DNA of 64,000 bases from Halothece sp. PCC 7418 (lineage in GTDB: Bacteria > Cyanobacteriota > Cyanobacteriia > Cyanobacteriales > Rubidibacteraceae): positions 310,001 to 374,000 of the forward strand of contig NC_019779.1 of assembly GCF_000317635.1 (NCBI RefSeq). Direction: 5' to 3'. Positions 57,674-64,000 of this stretch are shown here, in pieces (position 1 is the first letter of the stretch; every line of letters begins with the position of its first letter). Made by a program: the position numbers and the translations under genes. The notes under the pieces were generated by a model. The model was not told the origin of the DNA and did no database searches. It saw only the letters and a program-made list of their open reading frames with translations.

Positions 57674-58414
57674 ATGCTAGACTATTCGCGACTTCAAAAC
57701 CTCCCTACCGCCGAAGACCTTCCTGATAGCGACGATACCCCAGTGGATAATGAACTGCAAGAATTAATTCCCCATCTGCTGAGAAGTATCCTTGCTCTGA
57801 TTTGGTCAGACCGTTGGGATTGGTATTTCGGAATTGATATGGGAATTTATTATGATCCAAATAAAAGCGCGATCGTCCCTGATGGATTTTTAAGTCTGGG
57901 TGTTCCCCGTGTTAAAGATGAAAACTTGCGTCTCAGTTATGTGTTGTGGGAAGAAGAAAATGTTCCCATTTTAGCTCTAGAAGTGATCTCTCAAACCTCG
58001 AATCAGGAATACACCAAAAAGAAAGAAATTTATCAAACAATCGGGATTCAATATTATGTCATTTACAATCCTCAACGGAAAAGAAAGCCCCGTTTAGAAG
58101 TGTATTCTTTGGAAAATAATGATTATGTGTTATTAGGAAATCAGTCCCCAGTTTGGCTAGAAGACATTGGTTTGGGAATCGGATTAGATCGAGGAACAGA
58201 TCAAGGAGTTACCAGAGAATGGCTGTATTGGTACGATAAAAATGGAGAGCGATTCCTCACTCCAGAAGAACGATCGCGCCAAGCAGAATTTGAAAAACAA
58301 CAAGCAGAATTGGAAAAGCAACAAGCGGAAACTAAAGCTCAACAAGCAGAAACTAAAGCGGAACGTTACGCCAGAAGATTGCGAGAATTAGGAATTGATC
58401 CAGACTCTCTTTGA
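57674..58414 (+). CDS. Uma2 family endonuclease, copy 2
   Basis: The 246-residue protein is almost identical to the previous gene through residue 200 (only a few changes, for example NQSAI to NKSAI and NQEYVL to NNDYVL) and diverges in the coiled tail (QAEFEKQ, QAELEKQ, QAETKAQ, QAETKAER). An ATG three codons earlier (57665) is also possible and is preceded by TTTTAGG. The upstream 50 bases also match those of copy 1, so the duplicated unit includes the promoter region. Confidence 0.85.
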   Translation: MLDYSRLQNLPTAEDLPDSDDTPVDNELQELIPHLLRSILALIWSDRWDWYFGIDMGIYYDPNKSAIVPDGFLSLGVPRVKDENLRLSYVLWEEENVPILALEVISQTSNQEYTKKKEIYQTIGIQYYVIYNPQRKRKPRLEVYSLENNDYVLLGNQSPVWLEDIGLGIGLDRGTDQGVTREWLYWYDKNGERFLTPEERSRQAEFEKQQAELEKQQAETKAQQAETKAERYARRLRELGIDPDSL

Positions 58415-58479
58415 AGAACAAATTTAAAATTTTCCTCACCAGTGCGAAAATAGCGATATTGCCTGTTTTCCAATAACCA

Positions 58480-59277
58480 ATGACTCTGAACAACAAAACA
58501 ATTTTAGTCACACGGGCTGCTCGCCAAGCCCCAACTTTTCGCACACTTCTAGAACAACAGGGGGCGACGGTGATTGAAATGGCAGCTTTAGAAATTTGTC
58601 CTCCTTCCAGTTGGGAAGCGCTTGACCAAGCAATTCATAATCTATCAAGGTTTGATTGGTTGATTTTAACTTCCGCCAATGGGGTTAATTTTTTTTGGGA
58701 ACGTCTAAAAGAGTTAAATATGAATCCTGATCTCCTGAAATCTCTCAAGATTGCAGTAGTGGGTCAAAAAACTGCGCGTGTTTTGGAGAAAAAAGGACTG
58801 GAACCGACATTTATTCCCCCGCACTTTGTAGCTGATTCTTTAGTGGAAACCTTTCCAGAGGCTTTATCAGGACAGAAACTCCTATTCCCGCGCGTAGAAA
58901 CTGGAGGGCGAGAGGTGTTGATTGAGGAATTTCAACAACAGAATGCGGAAGTGATTGCAGTTCCCGCTTATCAATCCCGTTGTCCCGAAAAAGCCGATCG
59001 CGTTGCGGTGCAAGCCTTACGAACTGGACAAGTGGATGTGATTACTTTTGCTAGTTCTAAAACGGTTCAACATTTTTATGAGCTCTTGATTCCGACTTTT
59101 GGCTCTGGGGTAAACTTGAAAAGTATCTTAGAAGAAGTGATTATTGCTTCAATTGGTCCTCAAACTTCCCAAGCCTGTTACAAGTTCTTAGGAAGATGCG
59201 ATATTGAGGCGAAACACTATACTCTAGAAGGGTTAACACAAGCGATTGTGGAATTTTGCTCTGATAATAGGATATAA
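58480..59277 (+). CDS. hemD: Uroporphyrinogen-III synthase
   Basis: HemD closes hydroxymethylbilane to uroporphyrinogen III, the common precursor of chlorophyll, haem, phycobilins and B12. The 265-residue protein starts MTLNNKTILVTRAARQAPTFRTLLEQQGATVIEMAALEI and shows LILTSANGVNFFWERL, VAVVGQKTARVLEKKGL-like strands, VITFASSKTVQHF and IGPQTSQACYKFLG. The fold-defining Tyr/Ser positions are present. HemD is poorly conserved, but these two halves are consistent. It follows the Uma2 pair by 65 bases. Confidence 0.92.
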   Translation: MTLNNKTILVTRAARQAPTFRTLLEQQGATVIEMAALEICPPSSWEALDQAIHNLSRFDWLILTSANGVNFFWERLKELNMNPDLLKSLKIAVVGQKTARVLEKKGLEPTFIPPHFVADSLVETFPEALSGQKLLFPRVETGGREVLIEEFQQQNAEVIAVPAYQSRCPEKADRVAVQALRTGQVDVITFASSKTVQHFYELLIPTFGSGVNLKSILEEVIIASIGPQTSQACYKFLGRCDIEAKHYTLEGLTQAIVEFCSDNRI

Positions 59278-59319
59278 AAAGAGAGCAGTAATTGTGCGGA
59301 GAATGCCAACATAAGGGTT

Positions 59320-61728
59320 ATGTCATTAAAAAAGTCCCCACCGTTAAGTTTAGCACCAATCATCTTGGTGATTAATCGTAAAGGCAACTGTCGGATCATT
59401 CAAAGCCCTAATCAGGTCAAAGACTTTTTTGTTGGGGAATCTTGTTCTCTCTCTGTCATGGATTGGTTGACACAGGACAATCTAGAGACGATTCAGATTC
59501 AAATGACAACTGTTCTCACTGAACAAACCCCAAAACCTGTCTCCGCTTCCTTTTTAGTACAAGGTGAATCTCAACCCTACTTTGGTTATTTATTTCCCCT
59601 TTCTCTGGCTTCGGTTCTTTTCATTGCCCAACCTGTGGAGCAGTTTGCTGGTGAGTTCACACAAGAGGCGATTGAATTATTTCCTCTTTCCGTTTTACTA
59701 TACGACGCAGAAACCTTACAGATTAAAGCGGTTAATCAAAGCGCGATCGCGCAATATGGTTATTCGGAAGCGGAATTTCTACAGATGCAGCTTTCACAAT
59801 TATACCCTTCTTCTCAGACTCCTACTCGTCTTCAAAATGTATCAGATTTAGTAACGGGGGAGTGGCAAAATTGTCGCAAAGATAAAAAATTAATTTATGT
59901 TAAACTGACCGCTTATCCGATACGAACTGCTAACACCAATACCGTTTTACTATTAGCTCAAGATATCACAGAATATTGTTACACTAAAATTGCCTTACAT
60001 CACTACACCAAAATAGCTTTAAAAGAAAAACAACACTCAGAAATTGAATTCACCCCCCATTTTCCCCCTTGTGGCATTTTAGGATTTAATCGGGAGTGGA
60101 ATTATACCCTTGCGGTTGGTAATGCGCTGAGTCAAATTACCCAGATTACCATGTCAGAAGGAGAACAAAGCATTGAAGGAAAAAAGATTTCTCAAGTTTT
60201 TTCGCCTTACATTAGAGAACTTTTCGCTCCTCTTCAAGAACACATTTTATTAGGTTATCCACAAAGCTATTCTTTTCAATATCATCAATATACCTATTAT
60301 TTACAAGGCTATCCTCTGCGTAATCAAAAAGAGCAGATCATCGGCGGTTTTCTCATGATTAAAAATCAGACGTTGAGTAAGCAATTTGAAGCCTTATTAG
60401 ATCGACACGCTTTTTATGACTTGACGACCCATTTACCCAATCAAATCTGGTTTTTAGAACAGCTTTCAAGGCATATTAAAACCTTTTCTAAAGAAGGGGT
60501 TGCGGTGTTTTTATTACGCTTAGAACGCTATAGAATCATTAAATATGGTCTGGGTCATAAGTTTGCGAATCAATTAATGGTTGCAGTCGCGAAACGATTA
60601 AAGCAAACTTTACAACTCAAGTCTGATTTTGCTCGGGTTGGAGATGCAGCCCTTGCTATGTTTTTCCCTCAGTTAACACAACAAGAGAAGCTAGAACAAA
60701 TCGCTCAGTTAATTCATACCCAACTGAGTTCAGCGATTGAAATTGAAGGAGAAGAATTATTTTGTCCAGTCAGTATTGGTGTTGCTATTTATGAGGATAG
60801 TTTAAAGAATAACGAATTTTTCCAAGACCCTTCAGCACTCCTGCACGCAGCAGATACAGCGATGAATGCAGCACGAGGAGAAGCGATGTCACCTTGCGTT
60901 ATTTTTCATCCTCAATTACGTTATTCTGCTGCAACCCGTGTCCAATTAGAAACTGAACTGAGACGGGCTTTAAGGTTAAAACAACTCGATGTTTTTTATC
61001 AGCCAACCGTGACCCTTGCTGAGGGAAAATTAACAGGCTTTGAGGCGTTAGTCCGTTGGCAACATCCCCAACAAGGATTAGTTTCTCCGAGTCATTTTAT
61101 TCCCCTTGCTCAGGAATTAGGATTAATTGGTTTTATTGATTGGTGGGTGTTAGCAGAAGCCTGTGAAAAGTTAGCAATTTGGCAAGAGATGATTCCCCAA
61201 GGAGAAACCTTATCAATGAATGTCAATTTATCGGAAAATATGATTAATCAAGTTGGCATTTTAGAACGGCTCGAACAGATTATTCAACGCACAGGAATTA
61301 GACCAGAATGCTTAAAGCTAGAAGTCACAGAAGGAATTATTCTAGAAGGAAAAACAGCAACAACAGGAATCTTAAAACAATTACAAGCGATGGGAGTTTT
61401 ACTTTCAATTGATGATTTTGGAACGGGATATTCTTCACTACAACGCTTACATCAACTTCCGATTAATACCTTAAAGATTGATCGGTCATTTACCAAAAGA
61501 ATGCTCAATTATCCCGAAATTAAGCAAATCATAAAGACAATTATTAATCTGGCTCATGATTTAAATATGGAAGTGATTGCAGAAGGGATTGAGAAAGAAG
61601 AAGAGTGGGAAGCCCTGAAATTTTTAAATTGTGAATATGGTCAAGGCTTTTTATTTGGAAAACCCCGACCTGAAGCAGACATTCGAGATTTAATTTTAGC
61701 CCATCAATCGGATCTCATTTTACGATGA
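59320..61728 (+). CDS. PAS-GGDEF-EAL protein, probable c-di-GMP phosphodiesterase
   Basis: The 802-residue protein has an N-terminal variable region, PAS-like sensing domains (about residues 110-225 and 250-350), a GGDEF domain (about 365-520) and an EAL domain (about 540-795). The GGDEF site reads ARVGDAALAMFF and so lacks the catalytic glutamate. The EAL side is complete: FEALVRWQHP, NVNLSENM, EVTEGIIL, SIDDFGTGYSSL, KIDRSFT and EVIAEGIE. It should hydrolyse cyclic di-GMP, with the GGDEF half perhaps acting as a GTP sensor. It overlaps coaE by four bases (ATGA). Confidence 0.92.
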   Translation: MSLKKSPPLSLAPIILVINRKGNCRIIQSPNQVKDFFVGESCSLSVMDWLTQDNLETIQIQMTTVLTEQTPKPVSASFLVQGESQPYFGYLFPLSLASVLFIAQPVEQFAGEFTQEAIELFPLSVLLYDAETLQIKAVNQSAIAQYGYSEAEFLQMQLSQLYPSSQTPTRLQNVSDLVTGEWQNCRKDKKLIYVKLTAYPIRTANTNTVLLLAQDITEYCYTKIALHHYTKIALKEKQHSEIEFTPHFPPCGILGFNREWNYTLAVGNALSQITQITMSEGEQSIEGKKISQVFSPYIRELFAPLQEHILLGYPQSYSFQYHQYTYYLQGYPLRNQKEQIIGGFLMIKNQTLSKQFEALLDRHAFYDLTTHLPNQIWFLEQLSRHIKTFSKEGVAVFLLRLERYRIIKYGLGHKFANQLMVAVAKRLKQTLQLKSDFARVGDAALAMFFPQLTQQEKLEQIAQLIHTQLSSAIEIEGEELFCPVSIGVAIYEDSLKNNEFFQDPSALLHAADTAMNAARGEAMSPCVIFHPQLRYSAATRVQLETELRRALRLKQLDVFYQPTVTLAEGKLTGFEALVRWQHPQQGLVSPSHFIPLAQELGLIGFIDWWVLAEACEKLAIWQEMIPQGETLSMNVNLSENMINQVGILERLEQIIQRTGIRPECLKLEVTEGIILEGKTATTGILKQLQAMGVLLSIDDFGTGYSSLQRLHQLPINTLKIDRSFTKRMLNYPEIKQIIKTIINLAHDLNMEVIAEGIEKEEEWEALKFLNCEYGQGFLFGKPRPEADIRDLILAHQSDLILR

Positions 61729-62333
61729 AACAGCGGATTATTGGTTTAACGGGTGGCATTGGAACGGGAAAAAGTACGGTTTCTGATTATTTAAATCAAG
61801 TTTATCAAGTGCCTGTTTTAGATGCGGATCAATATGCGCGAGATGCGGTGCGTCAAGGGTCGCCAATTTTAAGGTTAATTCAACAACGGTATGGCGATGA
61901 GATCTTACAGGATGGTTGTTTAAATCGATCGCGCTTGGGAGAGATTATTTTTAATAACCCTTCGGAAAAACAATGGTTAGAACAACAAATTCATCCTTAT
62001 GTCCGTCAGCGCATTGAAACTGAGTTATCGCAACTGAAAGCAAAGATAGTGTTAGTGGTCATCCCGCTTTTGTTTGAAGCCAAGATGACCGCTTTAGTGA
62101 CGGAAATTTGGGTCGTCGCTTGTTCCCCGCAACAGCAGTTGAGGCGGGTGATGCAGCGAGATGGTTTATCAGAAAAAGAAGCGCGATCGCGCATTCAATC
62201 CCAAATGTCTCTCCCCGAAAAAATGGCTCGTGCTGATGTTGTGCTGGATAACGAAACAACCGTCACCCACTTACAACAACAGATTGATCAAAAGATGAGA
62301 CAATCATCCATTCCAGATGTTGCCGACCCTTGA
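61725..62333 (+). CDS. coaE: Dephospho-CoA kinase
   Basis: CoaE phosphorylates dephospho-CoA, the last step of coenzyme A synthesis. The 202-residue protein starts MKQRIIGLTGGIGTGKSTVSDYL with the P-loop GGIGTGKST, DADQYARDAV, the LIPxL-like VVIPLLFEAKM and RVMQRDGLSEKEARSRI. The start overlaps the stop of the EAL gene, so both are on one transcript. It converges with chlD, three bases apart at the stops. Confidence 0.97.
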   Translation: MKQRIIGLTGGIGTGKSTVSDYLNQVYQVPVLDADQYARDAVRQGSPILRLIQQRYGDEILQDGCLNRSRLGEIIFNNPSEKQWLEQQIHPYVRQRIETELSQLKAKIVLVVIPLLFEAKMTALVTEIWVVACSPQQQLRRVMQRDGLSEKEARSRIQSQMSLPEKMARADVVLDNETTVTHLQQQIDQKMRQSSIPDVADP

Positions 62334-62335
62334 TG

Positions 62336-64000
62336 TTATTTCATATCTGCAATGGCTTGTTTTGCCATTCCCGCGATCGCGCTGTCGGTTGCTTTCGGAA
62401 GATGATAATAGTTCCCGCCTGCTGCTTTAGCCAATTCTTTTGCAAAACCTGTGGAAACAAACTTGTTTTCTGTGTCAATCACCAGTAACTTCACACCGAT
62501 CGCGCGGATTTTACCCGCAATATCCAGCAATTCTTCTTTAATATTGGGTTTTTCGTCTTCAGATAACGGTTCACCCAGCGATCGCGCTAAGGGAATATTT
62601 CCTCGTCCATCGGTAATCGCGACTAAAATCACTTGTCCCACATCGCCCGACATTTGAGCATTCGTTCCCACATGAACCGCTTGCGTTAAACCATGCGCCA
62701 ACGGTGAACCGCCCCCACAAGGGAGTTTTTCTAAGCGATTCCGCGCCATGGAAATGGATCGCGTTGGCGGTAATAAAACTTCTGCTTGTTCCCCACGAAA
62801 CGGAATCAACGCCACCTGATCGCGATTTTCGTAGGCTTCCGTCAACAGTTGTAAAACCGCCCCTTTTGCCGATTGCATCCGATTTAACGCCATTGAACCC
62901 GACGCATCCACTAAAAACACCACTAACGCCCCCGCTTGTCTAGCTAGGCGTTTTGAGCGCATATCAGTTTGTTCCACGATGACTTTCCGATGGGGTTGAC
63001 GCAGCCGTCGTGCCTTCTGATAAGGTGCAGCAGCGCGAAGAGTCGCATCCACTGCAATCCGCTTCACTTTCCCTTTCGGAAGCATTGGCTTCACATAACG
63101 TCCCCGTTCATCGGAGAAGATTAACCCCCGACTCCCAGAAGTTCCCTGCTGTTGTGCCATTTGACTGAAATAAAGCACGGTGGGATCCATAATTACCCCT
63201 TCCGCATCAAAGACAAACTCTTCCGGGATTTGCGGGGCTTCTTGTTCCTCGTCATCCTCCCCATCTTCATCTTGTGGGGATTCCTCCTGTTCATTTTCAG
63301 GGGGTTGTTCTGGTTCTTGTTGATCTTCTGGTGGCGTTTCTCCTTCCCCTTGATCTTGATCCTCTTCTTGATTTTGTGGAGGGGGCGGTGGCGGTTCTTG
63401 TTCTTGTTGTTCCGGGGGACTTTGCGCCACAGTGGAACGGGGGACAATCACTAATTCTACCGCACGGCGTAAGTCATCTCCTGTGACTTGGTTGCGCCCA
63501 TCCAGGGCTGCTGCTGCTTTTGCCACGCGCACGGCAAATAATTCCGCCCGATGTCCTTGCACAACCCCACGCACGGCTTCTTCTACTAAATAATTAATCT
63601 GTTCTGGCGCGATCGTCACTTCTTTCAACCATTCTCGCGCTAAGATGATATCCGTCCGCAGTCCTTCTAAATCTTCCTCATATTGGTCGAGAAAGGATTG
63701 TTGGGAGTTGGCAAACCCAATCGCTTGTTCCACCGCTTGCACACGCTGATCGAGGGCTAAAACGCCATCGGCGGAGAGGGTAATGGCAATGCGATCTAAT
63801 AAATGTTCTCGTAACGGCTTTTCTTCTGGGTTATAAGTGGCAATTAATAACGGTTTGCAGGGATGTTGAAAACTAATTCCTTCCCGTTCAATCACATTGC
63901 GCCCTTCACTGATTACCGAAAGTAACTGGTTGGCAATTTGGTCATCCAGGAGGTTAATTTCATCAATGTAGAGAACTCCCCGATGGGCTTGCGCCAGTAG
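62336..64000 (-). CDS. chlD: Magnesium chelatase subunit D (C-terminal 554 residues)
   Basis: ChlD, with ChlI and ChlH, inserts magnesium into protoporphyrin IX. The frame is open to the window edge at 64000, so the N-terminus is missing. The edge part reads [25 protein letters not shown] (AAA+ Walker B-like), then the Pro/Glu-rich linker ([20 protein letters not shown]...), then an integrin I-like VWA domain with MIDAS motif [24 protein letters not shown] and LLVIDTENK. The highly acidic linker of about 100 residues is typical of ChlD. A start at 63895 is a GTG inside the gene and is not real. Confidence 0.96.
   Translation of the reverse strand, partial: LLAQAHRGVLYIDEINLLDDQIANQLLSVISEGRNVIEREGISFQHPCKPLLIATYNPEEKPLREHLLDRIAITLSADGVLALDQRVQAVEQAIGFANSQQSFLDQYEEDLEGLRTDIILAREWLKEVTIAPEQINYLVEEAVRGVVQGHRAELFAVRVAKAAAALDGRNQVTGDDLRRAVELVIVPRSTVAQSPPEQQEQEPPPPPPQNQEEDQDQGEGETPPEDQQEPEQPPENEQEESPQDEDGEDDEEQEAPQIPEEFVFDAEGVIMDPTVLYFSQMAQQQGTSGSRGLIFSDERGRYVKPMLPKGKVKRIAVDATLRAAAPYQKARRLRQPHRKVIVEQTDMRSKRLARQAGALVVFLVDASGSMALNRMQSAKGAVLQLLTEAYENRDQVALIPFRGEQAEVLLPPTRSISMARNRLEKLPCGGGSPLAHGLTQAVHVGTNAQMSGDVGQVILVAITDGRGNIPLARSLGEPLSEDEKPNIKEELLDIAGKIRAIGVKLLVIDTENKFVSTGFAKELAKAAGGNYYHLPKATDSAIAGMAKQAIADMK

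Larger units (their letters stand above)
56761..58414. repeat. Tandem duplication of a Uma2 gene
   Basis: Copy 1 (56761-57583) and copy 2 (57612-58414) both start with GTGAAAGT, then ACACTGTTATCCTAAAAATAG, then CAAC, and continue through the gene. The only real difference is the number and type of heptads near the end. The high identity at silent sites points to a recent event or gene conversion. Confidence 0.92.

Noticed and set aside
63193-63486. Several open frames opposite and across the chlD linker
   Set aside because: They come from the Pro/Glu-rich linker read in other frames; repetitive codons leave long stop-free stretches.

Overview
This window is a stretch of cyanobacterial chromosome. 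The evidence is a complete psaA-psaB photosystem I operon, chlB and part of chlD (chlorophyll synthesis), cytochrome c6 (petJ), a methyltransferase of the tocopherol-type quinone pathway, a menG-like methyltransferase, a GH57 branching enzyme, several cyanobacteria-specific hypothetical families (DUF3598, DUF2949, TerB-like) and very frequent copies of the octamer GCGATCGC (HIP1), often extended to GCGCGATCGCGC. A halophilic Halothece/Dactylococcopsis-like unicellular cyanobacterium would fit, but the genus is an inference and not proven by the sequence.

Layout. 1-8.4 kb: edge of a membrane protein gene, panD, a broken xisH with xisI, a DUF3598 gene, ruvA, chlB, a thioredoxin-like gene converging on ftsH, and an FMN-binding oxidase-like gene. 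8.6-18.2 kb: a B12-dependent ribonucleotide reductase (nrdJ) carrying a 404-residue intein with a homing endonuclease domain, a secreted zinc metalloprotease, petJ, a B12-binding radical SAM protein, a double-domain histidine phosphatase, a membrane-anchored methyltransferase and an unknown protein. 18.3-26.3 kb: psaAB with a terminator, sbcD-cysH and a vapBC toxin-antitoxin pair. 26.4-36.9 kb: an unknown membrane protein paired with a membrane-anchored GH13 enzyme, queE, a phytol-kinase-like gene, a SulP-STAS-cyclic nucleotide domain fusion, an SLH porin, tRNA-Glu(UUC), an NYN nuclease and rpmB. 37-41.4 kb: a rhomboid protease, a truncated amidohydrolase remnant, a frameshifted IS1341-type TnpB element with structured ends, lepB and a DUF2949 gene. 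41.9-53.1 kb: housekeeping genes (PSI accumulation factor-like, terB, hemW, PIN/TRAM, DUF445, menG, MBL-fold, tpiA, GH57 branching enzyme, NUDIX, gpsA). 53.1-64 kb: a toxin-first PIN/RHH pair, uvrA, two near-identical tandem Uma2 genes, hemD, a PAS-GGDEF-EAL protein, coaE and the C-terminal part of chlD.

Functionally the window is mostly core metabolism. Tetrapyrrole and chlorophyll supply (tRNA-Glu, hemD, hemW, chlB, chlD) feeds the photosystem I apoproteins (psaAB). Sugar metabolism is represented by tpiA, gpsA, the GH57 branching enzyme and the GH13 enzyme. Accessory DNA is scattered in small patches: the intein, two toxin-antitoxin loci, XisH/XisI, the TnpB element, the Uma2 duplication and several heptamer repeat arrays. 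I did not find a CRISPR array, a prophage or a clear multi-gene defence island. The most unusual items are the nrdJ intein, the TnpB element that lacks the usual zinc-finger cysteines but keeps nested hairpins at its right end, the membrane protein/GH13 pair and the paired 35-bp heptamer arrays.
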